DNA from: Hyphomicrobiales bacterium
GTDB taxonomy: Bacteria; Pseudomonadota; Alphaproteobacteria; Rhizobiales; Xanthobacteraceae
NCBI GenBank assembly: GCA_017305715.1
Contig: JAFKKG010000012.1
Location: 275,528 to 339,527 of the forward strand
Reading direction: 5' to 3'
Length of the DNA stretch: 64,000 bases
A model generated the notes under the pieces. The model was given only the letters and a program-made list of their open reading frames with translations. It ran no database searches and was not told the origin of the DNA. Position 1 is the stretch's first letter. Every line of letters begins with the position of its first letter. The position numbers were made by a program, and so were the translations under genes. Of the stretch, positions 28,821-37,286 are shown in pieces.

Positions 28821-28980
28821 ACCCCTCTCCCTAACCCTCCCCCGCAAGGGGGGAGGGAACCCGTGGGCCGGTGCCTCCCTAACTCGTGCCTCAAACTTCA
28901 GGTGCTGCTGTGAGCCGCGTGAGGCGGGCACACTCGTTAGACTCCCTCCCCCCTTGCGGGGGAGGGTTGGGGAGAGGGGT
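28821..28980. mobile_element. MITE-like element with ~39-bp terminal inverted repeats
   Basis: Left arm 28821-28860 (ACCCCTCTCCCTAACCCTCC, continuing CCCGCAAGGGGGGAGGGAA) matches the reverse complement of right arm 28942-28980 with about two differences. Each arm is itself a small hairpin (CCTCCCCC-GCAA-GGGGGGAGG). The ~80-bp centre has no coding potential. It lies in the 286-bp gap between murC and murB. No transposase or certain target duplication is visible, so it may be a large palindromic repeat rather than a transposon derivative. Confidence 0.6.
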
Positions 28981-29045
28981 AAGCCCCGGGCGCTGGCGCA
29001 AATCGTAGCGCGACGCGCTGTCAAACGCAGGTCGATTGGCGCGGC

Positions 29046-29966
29046 ATGACCTTCCCCGACATCACCTCGGACCTCAAGGCCGCGATGCCGGAGCTGCGCG
29101 GGCGGCTCTTGGCGAACCAGTCGCTGGCCGAACTGACCTGGTTTCGCGTCGGCGGTCCGGCGCAGGTATTGTTCACGCCGTCGGATGAAGACGATCTGGC
29201 TTACTTCCTGAAGAACCTGCCGAAGCAATGGCCGGTCTATGTGGTCGGCGTCGGCTCCAATCTGATCGTGCGCGATGGTGGCATGCCCGGCGTCGTGATC
29301 CGGCTGTCGCCGCGCGCGTTCGGCGAGACACGTGCCGAAGGCGACATCGTCAGCGCCGGCACCGCCGCGCTCGACAAGCGCGTGGCCGAAACCGCGGCAT
29401 CGGCCAATATCGGCGGCATGGAATTCTTCTTCGGTATTCCCGGCACGATCGGCGGCGCGCTGCGCATGAACGCCGGCGCCAATGGCAGCGAGACCAAGGA
29501 CGTGCTGGTCGAGGCCACCGGCATCGACCGCGACGGCACGAAGCATGTTTTCACCAATGCCGACATGAAGTTCGTCTACCGCAACAGCGGCGTCGATCCC
29601 TCGATCATCTTCACCTCGGCGCGTTTCCGCGGCGTCATGGCGACCCCCGAAGCAATTCGGGCGCGGATGGACGAAGTGCAGACCCATCGCGAGACCGCGC
29701 AGCCGATCCGCGAAAAGACGGGCGGATCGACCTTCAAGAATCCGCCCGGCAACAGCGCCTGGAAACTGGTCGACGCCGCCGGCTGCCGTGGCCTGCGCGT
29801 CGGCGGCGCGCAGGTGTCGGAAATGCACTGCAACTTCCTCATCAATACCGGCAATGCGACCGGGCATGATATTGAAACGCTGGGCGAAACCGTCCGCGCG
29901 CGGGTTAAGGAAAATTCCGGAATCGAGTTACACTGGGAAATCAAGCGGATCGGAATTCCGATTTAG
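29046..29966 (+). CDS. murB: UDP-N-acetylenolpyruvoylglucosamine reductase MurB
   Basis: A 306-residue FAD enzyme that reduces enolpyruvyl-UDP-GlcNAc to UDP-MurNAc with NADPH. Motifs: [37 protein letters not shown], then [20 protein letters not shown] for FAD binding, YRNSGV, and [20 protein letters not shown] with the catalytic Ser region. The short insert-lacking form corresponds to type IIb MurB, usual in alphaproteobacteria. ATG 29046 gives the family length. The stop is 2 bp before a palindromic repeat. Confidence 0.95.
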   Translation: MTFPDITSDLKAAMPELRGRLLANQSLAELTWFRVGGPAQVLFTPSDEDDLAYFLKNLPKQWPVYVVGVGSNLIVRDGGMPGVVIRLSPRAFGETRAEGDIVSAGTAALDKRVAETAASANIGGMEFFFGIPGTIGGALRMNAGANGSETKDVLVEATGIDRDGTKHVFTNADMKFVYRNSGVDPSIIFTSARFRGVMATPEAIRARMDEVQTHRETAQPIREKTGGSTFKNPPGNSAWKLVDAAGCRGLRVGGAQVSEMHCNFLINTGNATGHDIETLGETVRARVKENSGIELHWEIKRIGIPI

Positions 29967-29968
29967 TT

Positions 29969-30049
29969 GTCATTCCGGGGTGGTGCGTTGGCACCAGAGC
30001 CGGAATCTCGAGATTCCGGGCTCGATGCTTCGCATCGCCCCGGAATGAC
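29969..30049. repeat. Palindromic intergenic repeat (GTCATTCCGG family)
   Basis: An 81-bp copy bounded by GTCATTCCGGGG and CCCCGGAATGAC with inner CCGGAATCTCGAGATTCCGG and a GATGCTTCGCATC hairpin. It fills almost the whole 103-bp murB-ddl gap, beginning 2 bp after the murB stop. Confidence 0.8.
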
Positions 30050-30069
30050 GAAGGAGCAGGGCAGGACTG

Positions 30070-31062
30070 ATGCGGATTACCATTCTCTTCGGCGGCACCA
30101 ACAAGGAGCGGCTGGTTTCGGTGGCGAGCGCGCAGGCGCTGCACCGCGCCTTGCCGGAGGCGGATCTGTGGTTCTGGCACGCCGCCGACACCGTGCATGA
30201 GGTGAAGTCGGAAGCCCTGCTCAATCACCAGCGGCCGTTCGAAGCCGAATTCGAGCCGGGCAATCGCGGCATCGCGCTGGCAGCCGCGCTCGACAAGGCC
30301 AAGGCGGAAGATCGCGTGCTGGTGCTCGGCCTGCACGGCGGCAGGGCGGAGAATGGCGAACTGCAGGCGATGTGCGAAATGCGCGGCGTTGCCTTCACCG
30401 GGTCCGGCTCGGCGTCCTCCAATCTTGCCTTCGACAAGACCGCGGCCAAGCGCTTTGTGGCGATCGCGGGCGTGACGACGCCGGAAGGCATCGCGCTGAA
30501 CGAGATCGACGCCGCGTTTGCCGAATACGGCAGGTTGATTGCGAAACCGGCGCGGGACGGATCGAGCTACGGCCTGATCTTCGTCAATGCCAAGCAGGAC
30601 CTCGTCGCGGTCCGCAACGCCGCCAGAGAGGAAGAATATCTGATCGAGCCGTTCGTCGCCGGCACCGAAGCGACCTGCGGCGTGCTGGAGCGCTCCGACG
30701 GCACCATCATGCCGCTGCCGCCGGTCGAGATCATTCCGGGCGAGGGTGCGTTCGACTACACGGCCAAGTACCTGCTCAAATCGACCCAGGAGATCTGCCC
30801 GGGCCGGTTTTCGCCCGAGATCACAGCCGCCTTGATGGACCAGGCGCACCGCGCGCACCGGGCGCTGTCGTGCAGCGGCTATTCCCGGACCGATTTCATC
30901 GTCTCGCCCAAGGGGCTGGTCTATCTCGAAACCAACACCCTGCCGGGCCTGACCGCGGCCTCGCTGTATCCGAAGGCACTCAAGGCCCAGGGAATCGATT
31001 TTGCGGACTTCCTGCGCGACCAGATCGTGCTGGCCGGGCAGCGCGCCGGGAGGCGGAACTGA
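30070..31062 (+). CDS. ddl: D-alanine--D-alanine ligase
   Basis: A 330-residue ATP-grasp enzyme making the D-Ala-D-Ala used by MurF. N-terminal FGGTNKERLVSVASAQAL carries the E-x-x-V-S substrate motif; GAFDYTAKY and YLETNTLPGLT (magnesium ligands, reactive loop) are at the C-terminal half. The loop that normally reads LHGRGGEDGTLQG is LHGGRAENGELQA here, one residue shorter and with altered acids, so it is a divergent member. Its position murB-ddl-ftsQ is the standard one for Ddl, which supports the call. AAGGAGCAGGGCAGG precedes the ATG. Confidence 0.88.
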   Translation: MRITILFGGTNKERLVSVASAQALHRALPEADLWFWHAADTVHEVKSEALLNHQRPFEAEFEPGNRGIALAAALDKAKAEDRVLVLGLHGGRAENGELQAMCEMRGVAFTGSGSASSNLAFDKTAAKRFVAIAGVTTPEGIALNEIDAAFAEYGRLIAKPARDGSSYGLIFVNAKQDLVAVRNAAREEEYLIEPFVAGTEATCGVLERSDGTIMPLPPVEIIPGEGAFDYTAKYLLKSTQEICPGRFSPEITAALMDQAHRAHRALSCSGYSRTDFIVSPKGLVYLETNTLPGLTAASLYPKALKAQGIDFADFLRDQIVLAGQRAGRRN

Positions 31063-31413
31063 TTCGCCGGGTTAACGCCGCAGGCGAGGGAACCCGGCCC
31101 GACCGGATGAAATCTTACTAAAATCCTAACCAATGCCCGGCAAACACCTCACAAGGCTGCGCAAAACACGTCCCTGACCGGCCAGATTTACCCTTTGTTT
31201 ACCAGGAAGTCCGAAGGTTAACGCTGGCGGCGCATGTGGCGTTTGGCTGCCGGGGCGTGAGCTGTTGCGGATTTCCGCTTCGACGACCGCATCGAGGGAA
31301 AAATGGCCTCCTCTCATTCGAGGTCTTGAGCCCCGCCCGGCATCACCGAGACATCACCTGCGTCAGAGCCCGCAAGCCTTTTTGCGGGAACAACTTTTTG
31401 ACGAGCTCGTGCA
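31063..31413. other. Intergenic region upstream of ftsQ (probable ftsQA promoter)
   Basis: A 351-bp gap in an otherwise tight cluster. It contains an AT-rich run at about 31108-31135 with a CtrA-like site, TTTACCCTTTGTTTACC at about 31188-31205 and AGGTTAACGC at about 31216. No conserved reading frame was seen. It is the best candidate in the cluster for an internal promoter. Confidence 0.5.
31115..31130 (+). promoter_or_regulatory. CtrA-like binding site upstream of ftsQ
   Basis: TTAC-N7-CTAAC (31115-31118, 31126-31130) matches the CtrA consensus TTAA-N7-TTAAC at 7 of 9 defined positions. CtrA control of ftsQA and ftsZ is known from Caulobacter. Binding here is inferred. Confidence 0.4.
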
Positions 31414-32403
31414 ATGGATGGTGCAGGACGCCTCGCCCGATCGCTGCGATCGCTGGGGCCCCAAGCTGACCTGAAAGCAGCCGCTATCGGAGCGGTCGTG
31501 CTGTTGCGCGAGCGGCTGGGCCTGCGGGCCCGCGTGCGGGCGAAGCGGGTGATCGACCGCGAACCGCCGAACCGCCTGATCCTTTGGCTCGAACGCTATC
31601 TTCCCAACCGCGCCGGCCTGGCGCTGACCGTCTTCATGCTGCTCGGCAGCGCCTCGCTCGGCATCGTCAAGGGCGGCCATGTCGACGAACTGGTGGGCGC
31701 GCTCAGCGATACCCGCAATGCGCTGGCGAATTCGGCCGGGTTCCGCATCACCACGGTGGCGATCAACGGCCGCAAGCAGCTCAGCCAGGACGAAGTGCTC
31801 GCGATCGGCGGCGTCAATGGCCGCTCCTCGCTGCTGTTCCTCGATGCCGCCACCGTGCGCGACAGGCTCAAGACCAATCCCTGGATCGCCGACGCCACCA
31901 TCCTGAAGCTGTATCCGGGCCGGCTGCAGATCGACATCGTCGAGCGCACGGCATTCGCGCTGTGGCAGCAGGACGGCCGGCTGGCCGTGATATCGGACGA
32001 CGGCGCGGTGCTGGAGCCTTATATGTCGCGGCGCTTCGCTTCGCTGCCGCTGGTGGTGGGCAAGGGCGCCGCCGAGAAGGCGCGCGACTTCCTCGCGCTG
32101 CTTGATCGCTATCCGCAGGTGCGCAGCGTGACCAAGGCTGCGATCTATGTCGGCGAACGGCGCTGGAACCTGCGCCTCAAGGACGGTCTCGATATCCGCC
32201 TGCCGGAAAACGACGTCGGCAACGCGCTGGCGCTGTTGAGCAAGCTCGACAAGGACGACCGGCTGTTTTCCCGCGACATCGTCTCGGTCGACCTGCGCCT
32301 GCCGGACCGGATGACGGTGCAACTGTCCGAAGACGCGGCGAAAGCCCGCGAGGAATTGTTCAAGGACAAGAAGCCCAAGAAAAAAGCCGGTGACGCAGCA
32401 TGA
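31414..32403 (+). CDS. ftsQ: Cell division protein FtsQ
   Basis: A 329-residue bitopic membrane protein with a long basic cytoplasmic N-terminus, one transmembrane helix at ~69-90 (GLALTVFMLLGSASLGIVKG) and a periplasmic POTRA domain (~108-180: FRITTVAINGRKQLSQDEVL, then NPWIADATILKLYPGRLQI and ERTAFALW). FtsQ links FtsK/FtsA to FtsL-FtsB. The lysine-rich end KDKKPKKKAGDAA is notable. Its stop overlaps the ftsA start by 4 bp. Confidence 0.93.
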   Translation: MDGAGRLARSLRSLGPQADLKAAAIGAVVLLRERLGLRARVRAKRVIDREPPNRLILWLERYLPNRAGLALTVFMLLGSASLGIVKGGHVDELVGALSDTRNALANSAGFRITTVAINGRKQLSQDEVLAIGGVNGRSSLLFLDAATVRDRLKTNPWIADATILKLYPGRLQIDIVERTAFALWQQDGRLAVISDDGAVLEPYMSRRFASLPLVVGKGAAEKARDFLALLDRYPQVRSVTKAAIYVGERRWNLRLKDGLDIRLPENDVGNALALLSKLDKDDRLFSRDIVSVDLRLPDRMTVQLSEDAAKAREELFKDKKPKKKAGDAA

Positions 32404-33719
32404 CCGGCCTCGATCGCAACCAGACCCCGAAGACGCGGCCGATGGCGCAGAAGCGCACGGCGCTGGTGGCTTCCCTCGACATCGGCACCAGCAAGATCGC
32501 CTGCATGATCGCGCGGCTGAAGCCGTCGCCGCCGAACGATGCCCTGCGCGGCCGCAGCCACGCGGTCGAGCTGATCGGCTACAGCCAGATCCAGTCGCGC
32601 GGCGTCAAGGCCGGTGCGGTGGTCGATCTCGCCGAATGCGAGAAGGCGGTGCGCCAGGCCGTGGCGCTGGCCGAACGCATGGCCAAGGTCCGCGTCGAAT
32701 CCGTTTTGCTGTCGGTCTCCGGCGGTCGGCTGCAGGGCCAGCTGGTGGAAGCCGCCGCGGACATCAGAGGCGGCTCGGTCACTTCCGAAGATGTCACCCG
32801 CGTGACATCCACCGGCATGCGCCACGCCACCGGCGAAGGCCGCACCGTGCTGCACGCGCTGCCGGTCGGCTACACGCTCGATGGCGTCAAGGGCATCCGT
32901 GATCCCCGCGGCATGGTGGCGCGGCAGTTCGGCGTCGACATGAACATCGTGACGGCGGATGCAACGGTGGCCAGGAACCTGATGCTGGTGGTCGAGCGCT
33001 GCCATCTCAACGTCGAAGCCATGGCGGCAAGCCCCTATGTGGCGGGCCTTTCGGTGCTCACCGACGACGAAGCCGATCTCGGCGCGGCCGTGGTCGAGAT
33101 GGGGGCCGGATCGACCACGATCGCGACCTATTCGGCCGGCCGCTTTGTCCATGCCTCGGGATTTGCGGTCGGCGGGCAACACATGACGATGGATCTTGCA
33201 CGCGGCGTCGGCGCATGCATTGCGGATGCCGAGCGAATCAAGACGTTATACGGCACCGTGCTGACCGGCGGGTCAGACGCGCGCGAGTTGATGTCCGTAC
33301 CCACCGCAGGCGATGAGCGCGATGCGCCCCAGATCGTCTCGCGCGCCACGATCGCGAACATCGTCCGGCATCGTGCCGAGGAGATCTTTGAAATGGTCCG
33401 GGACCGGCTCGCGGATTCCCCCTTTGCGGCAGAGCCGAGGGCGCGGGTTGTCTTGAGCGGCGGCGCCTCGCAGCTCACCGGGACCGTCGAGCTCGCCACC
33501 CGCATCCTTAACCGGCCGGTCCGGATCGGCCGTCCGCTCGGCTTCGGCCGGCTGCCGAGCGAGGCCAAGAGCGCCTCGTTCGCGGTGCCGGCGGGTCTCT
33601 TGGTCTATCCGCAATACGCACACCTCGAACACGTCGAACCGCGGCATACGCGGCAGCTCAGGACAGGGACTGACGGATATCTCGGAAAGGTCGGACGATG
33701 GCTGCGAGAGGGCTTCTGA
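32400..33719 (+). CDS. ftsA: Cell division protein FtsA
   Basis: A 439-residue actin-like ATPase that tethers FtsZ to the membrane. Phosphate-1 loop VASLDIGTSKIACMI at ~22-36; the 1C subdomain with VLLSVSGGRLQG; the phosphate-2 loop AAVVEMGAGSTTIATYS; the adenosine motif VVLSGGASQLTG. The C-terminus ends VGRWLREGF, an amphipathic helix of the membrane-targeting type. It overlaps ftsQ by 4 bp and precedes ftsZ by 114 bp. Confidence 0.95.
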   Translation: MTGLDRNQTPKTRPMAQKRTALVASLDIGTSKIACMIARLKPSPPNDALRGRSHAVELIGYSQIQSRGVKAGAVVDLAECEKAVRQAVALAERMAKVRVESVLLSVSGGRLQGQLVEAAADIRGGSVTSEDVTRVTSTGMRHATGEGRTVLHALPVGYTLDGVKGIRDPRGMVARQFGVDMNIVTADATVARNLMLVVERCHLNVEAMAASPYVAGLSVLTDDEADLGAAVVEMGAGSTTIATYSAGRFVHASGFAVGGQHMTMDLARGVGACIADAERIKTLYGTVLTGGSDARELMSVPTAGDERDAPQIVSRATIANIVRHRAEEIFEMVRDRLADSPFAAEPRARVVLSGGASQLTGTVELATRILNRPVRIGRPLGFGRLPSEAKSASFAVPAGLLVYPQYAHLEHVEPRHTRQLRTGTDGYLGKVGRWLREGF

Positions 33720-33833
33720 TGACCGGTCTTCAACCCAAACGACATTCAAGAACCTTTGCACCAACTCCTGCACCAACCCCCGCGGCCGCCGGCCGGGGCG
33801 AACCAACGCGCGCGTTATAATCGAGAGGCAACC

Positions 33834-35645
33834 ATGGCACTCAATCTGACACCTCCTGACATCAGCGAACTGAAACCGCGGATTACCGTCTTCGGCGTCG
33901 GTGGAGCAGGCGGCAATGCCGTCAACAACATGATCACTGCCGGGCTGCAGGGCGTCGATTTTGTCGTCGCCAATACTGACGCGCAGGCGCTGACCATGTC
34001 CAAGGCCCAGCGCATCGTGCAGATGGGCACGCAAGTGACGCTCGGCCTCGGCGCCGGATCGCAGCCCGATGTTGGCGCGGCCGCGGCGCAAGAGGTCATC
34101 GACGAGCTTCGCGATCATCTGACCGGCGCCAACATGGTGTTCGTCACCGCCGGCATGGGCGGCGGCACCGGCACCGGCGCAGCCCCGGTCATCGCCAGGA
34201 CCGCGCGCGAAATGGGCATCCTCACCGTCGGCGTGGTGACCAAGCCGTTCCACTTCGAAGGCCAGCGCCGCATGCGCACCGCCGAGTCCGGCATCGCCGA
34301 ACTGCACAAGGTGGTCGACACGCTCTTGATCATCCCGAACCAGAACCTGTTCCGGGTCGCCAATGAAAAGACCACCTTCGCCGACGCCTTCGCGATGGCC
34401 GACCAGGTGCTCTATTCGGGCGTCGCCTGCATCACCGATTTGATGGTCAAGGAAGGCCTGATCAACCTCGACTTCGCCGACGTCAGGGCGGTGATGAGGG
34501 AAATGGGCAAGGCGATGATGGGCACCGGCGAAGCTACCGGCGAGAAGCGCGCGCTGACCGCCGCGGAAGCTGCGATCGCCAATCCGCTGATCGACGACTC
34601 TTCGATGAAGGGGGCCCGCGGCCTGCTGATCTCGATCACCGGCGGCAAGGACCTGACCCTGTTCGAAGTCGATGAAGCCGCCACGCGCATTCGCGAGGAA
34701 GTCGACCAGGACGCCAACATCATCGTCGGCGCAACCTTCGACGAAACCCTCGACGGCGTCATCCGCGTCTCCGTCGTCGCCACCGGCATCGAGCAGGCGC
34801 TGATCGCGCGCAACGCGGCGGCGCCTGCCGCTGCCGCGACCGGCACGGCCACCGCGACGACCCCGGACAGCCGTCTGGCGGATCTCACCGCAAGGTTGCG
34901 CGCCGACAATGCGCGCCTGGCCGAGCGGGCCCAGAAGCTGGAGACGCCCGCGCAGCAAGGCGCGCCGATGGCCGCCGCTCCCGCCGGCGCGGCCCCGCAG
35001 CAGCGCGCGTCCAACACCGTCGAGCGTGCCGCGCTCGCCGCGATTGCCGCGGCGGTCTCCCCCGAAGCCCCGCAGCCCCAGGCGCCGCTACAGCCCGGCT
35101 CCTATGGCGATGTCACGGTTCGCCCCATCGCGCAGAAGCCGACGCTGTTCCCGGACCACAATGACGCGGCCCGCGCCGAGCCCGCAGAGCAGGCCGCGTT
35201 GCCGGAGACCTTCATCCCGCAGGCGGCGGAACGGGCGCCGGCCCGCAGCCCGCGGATGCCGAAGTTCGAGGACCTTCCGATGCCGGCCCAGGCCGAAATC
35301 CGGCAGGCCCGCGGCGAGGGCGAGGAAGATCATCCGCAGAAGACCCGGCTGTCGCTGCTGCAGCGCCTGGCCAATGTCGGCCTCGGCCGGCGCGACGAAG
35401 AGACCGAGCCGCCGATCGCGGCCCGCGCCTCGGGCCCGGCCATCGCGCCGCTGCCGCCGCTTCCCGAGCGCAAGCCGCAACGGTCCGTCGCCCAGCAGAT
35501 GGCGAATGATCCGGTATCCGAGTATGCGCGGCGTCCCGCACCGCAAGGTCTGGACGTCCATGGCCGCCCGGCACCTGTTGCCGCAGCGCCACAGGGCGAC
35601 GACCATCTTGATATCCCGGCCTTCCTCCGGCGGCAGTCGAACTGA
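33834..35645 (+). CDS. ftsZ: Cell division GTPase FtsZ
   Basis: A 603-residue tubulin homologue that forms the Z ring. Start 33834 ([20 protein letters not shown]) follows GAGAGGCAACC. The GTP-binding signature [10 protein letters not shown] is at ~108; [18 protein letters not shown] (T7-loop region) and [10 protein letters not shown] follow. The core ends near ~320; a Pro/Ala-rich unstructured linker of about 270 residues then leads to the C-terminal peptide [11 protein letters not shown], which binds FtsA and other partners. The long linker is usual for Bradyrhizobiaceae. A strong terminator follows. Confidence 0.96.
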   Translation: MALNLTPPDISELKPRITVFGVGGAGGNAVNNMITAGLQGVDFVVANTDAQALTMSKAQRIVQMGTQVTLGLGAGSQPDVGAAAAQEVIDELRDHLTGANMVFVTAGMGGGTGTGAAPVIARTAREMGILTVGVVTKPFHFEGQRRMRTAESGIAELHKVVDTLLIIPNQNLFRVANEKTTFADAFAMADQVLYSGVACITDLMVKEGLINLDFADVRAVMREMGKAMMGTGEATGEKRALTAAEAAIANPLIDDSSMKGARGLLISITGGKDLTLFEVDEAATRIREEVDQDANIIVGATFDETLDGVIRVSVVATGIEQALIARNAAAPAAAATGTATATTPDSRLADLTARLRADNARLAERAQKLETPAQQGAPMAAAPAGAAPQQRASNTVERAALAAIAAAVSPEAPQPQAPLQPGSYGDVTVRPIAQKPTLFPDHNDAARAEPAEQAALPETFIPQAAERAPARSPRMPKFEDLPMPAQAEIRQARGEGEEDHPQKTRLSLLQRLANVGLGRRDEETEPPIAARASGPAIAPLPPLPERKPQRSVAQQMANDPVSEYARRPAPQGLDVHGRPAPVAAAPQGDDHLDIPAFLRRQSN

Positions 35646-35671
35646 GTTTTGTTACAATTCAGGCAACCGAA

Positions 35672-35705
35672 AAGGCCCCGGCAATTCCCGCCGGGGCCTT
35701 TTTCT
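35672..35705 (+). terminator. Rho-independent terminator after ftsZ
   Basis: A perfect 11-bp stem AAGGCCCCGGC / GCCGGGGCCTT (35672-35682 and 35690-35700) with a 7-nt loop, followed by TTTTTCTT. It lies 27 bp after the ftsZ stop and would end the ftsQAZ transcript before lpxC. Confidence 0.9.
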
Positions 35706-35992
35706 TGCGCGCTGCGAAGCGACCGAGCTCCGTAATCAAGTCGCTGATATTAAATGATTAATTATCCATTCCGTGGTTTGATGAGGTCCCCGGAACCGGG
35801 CGTGTCCGCGCCAGAGTTTGGTTAAGCCTTGGCGCGAATACGGCGGAGATGGGGTAACAATCGGTAAAGAAGCGTGAGTTGGCGCGCTTTAGGGCAGTGA
35901 CTATGGTCTGCCGTGACTTGGGGATACCTGAAGTGGGAATCAGCGCGTAAGCGGTGGTCTTTGGGTGAAGTCGGGTAGTGGGCAATTATCGA

Positions 35993-36946
35993 ATGAAATT
36001 CAGCCGTCAAACAACGCTTCGGTCGCAAGCCACCGTGACGGGCGTCGGCGTACATTCTGGTTTACCCGTTAATCTGACCTTGGGACCTGCGCCTGTCGAT
36101 GCAGGTTTTATTTTTGTCCGCACCGGTCTCGATCATGCCGATCGCGAAGTTCCCGCGATCGCGGAATCCGTGATCGCCACCGAGTTTGCAACCGTCCTCG
36201 GCGACCGCGAAGGTCCTCTCGTTTCCACCGCCGAGCATGTGCTTGCTGCGCTGCGGGGCATGGGTGTCGATAACGCCACCATCGAGGTCGACGGCCCGGA
36301 AGTGCCGATCATGGACGGCAGCGCCGCCGCTTTCGTCGCCGCGATCGATCAGGCCGGGATCGTGACCCAATCGGCCGCCCGCCGTTTCATTCAGGTGCTG
36401 AAGCCGGTGCAGGTCGCGCTCGGTGACAGTTTCGGCGAGCTGCGCCCCTATGCCAACGGCTTCCGTGCTGAGGTCGAGATCGACTTCGCCAATCCGGTGA
36501 TCGGCCGCCAGAGCTATTCGCTCGATCTGAGCCCCGAAAGCTTCCGCCGCGAAGTTTCTCGCGCCCGGACCTTCGGCTGCATGAACGACGTGGCGCGACT
36601 CTGGAGCGCCGGTTTCGCGCTCGGCGCCTCCTTTGAGAATTCGGTGGTGTTCGACGACACCCGCCTGCTCAACACCGAAGGCCTGCGCTACAGCGACGAA
36701 TGCGCCCGCCACAAGGTGCTCGACGTGATCGGCGATCTCGCTTTGGCCGGCCTGCCGCTGCTCGGCGCCTACCGGTCGTCGCGTGGCGGCCACAAGCTCA
36801 ACCACGCGGTGCTGACCACCCTGATAGCCGATCGCAGCGCCTGGCGGGTGGTCGAGGCCGAACCGGCACGCCGTCCCCGCGTCGAGGCCGGCGCCGGGAT
36901 GGTGGGCGGCATGGTGGCTCCGGCCTACAGCCCGGACGTGTCCTGA
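35993..36946 (+). CDS. lpxC: UDP-3-O-acyl-N-acetylglucosamine deacetylase LpxC
   Basis: A 317-residue zinc deacetylase performing the first committed step of lipid A synthesis. Start at ATG 35993 (MKFSRQTTLRSQATVTGVGV); a GTG at 35978 is possible. Zinc ligands are His in STAEHVLAAL (~82) and His/Asp in CARHKVLDVIGDL (~239, ~243); the catalytic His is in GGHKLNH (~266). It is separated from ftsZ by a terminator and ~290 bp, so it probably has its own promoter. Its stop codon lies inside the first unit of a tandem repeat. Confidence 0.95.
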   Translation: MKFSRQTTLRSQATVTGVGVHSGLPVNLTLGPAPVDAGFIFVRTGLDHADREVPAIAESVIATEFATVLGDREGPLVSTAEHVLAALRGMGVDNATIEVDGPEVPIMDGSAAAFVAAIDQAGIVTQSAARRFIQVLKPVQVALGDSFGELRPYANGFRAEVEIDFANPVIGRQSYSLDLSPESFRREVSRARTFGCMNDVARLWSAGFALGASFENSVVFDDTRLLNTEGLRYSDECARHKVLDVIGDLALAGLPLLGAYRSSRGGHKLNHAVLTTLIADRSAWRVVEAEPARRPRVEAGAGMVGGMVAPAYSPDVS

Positions 36947-37013
36947 CTTTCGTCTTCGAAATGTCCTGACTTTCGTTTTCCTGACTTTCGTTTTCGAAAT
37001 GTCCTGAGTTTCG
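36939..37013. repeat. Imperfect ~23-bp tandem repeat covering the lpxC stop codon
   Basis: Four copies of a unit like TGTCCTGACTTTCG plus TTTTCGAAA: 36939-36961 (full), 36962-36979 (cut short), 36980-36999 (lacks the first bases) and 37000-37013 (partial). The lpxC TGA at 36944-36946 is the TGA of the first unit. Downstream, 37014-37286 before bamD holds AT-rich patches and TGGTTAACGACCA at about 37110, but no gene. Confidence 0.8.
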
Positions 37014-37286
37014 GGCGACGCCGGTTTTCCCGGTCCCGATTTCCGTAGTAACCACAATTGGTAACGATGGCTTCCGGCCGCCTTAATCCGGGCGAAATGC
37101 CTGCGTATTCGGTTGGTTAACGACCATTTTTCGGCTACTCCATGGGTGGAAATCCATGGCGCGGGAAGATTGGGGCCAGAAAAATTAGGCACTTGGGATA
37201 TCCATGATGGCGGTTCATGGACGCGCGGGCTCGGCCACCAACCGCACAGCTACCAACTCGGTAAAAGGCGTCAGGTCTCACATTTC

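Noticed and set aside
30070-31062. Reading ddl as another ATP-grasp ligase
   Set aside because: The ERLVS and NTLPGLT motifs and the murB-ddl-ftsQ context favour D-Ala-D-Ala ligase.
35750-35770. Second CtrA-like site upstream of lpxC (TTAA-N7-ATTAT)
   Set aside because: The second half-site matches poorly; treated as an AT-rich promoter patch only.
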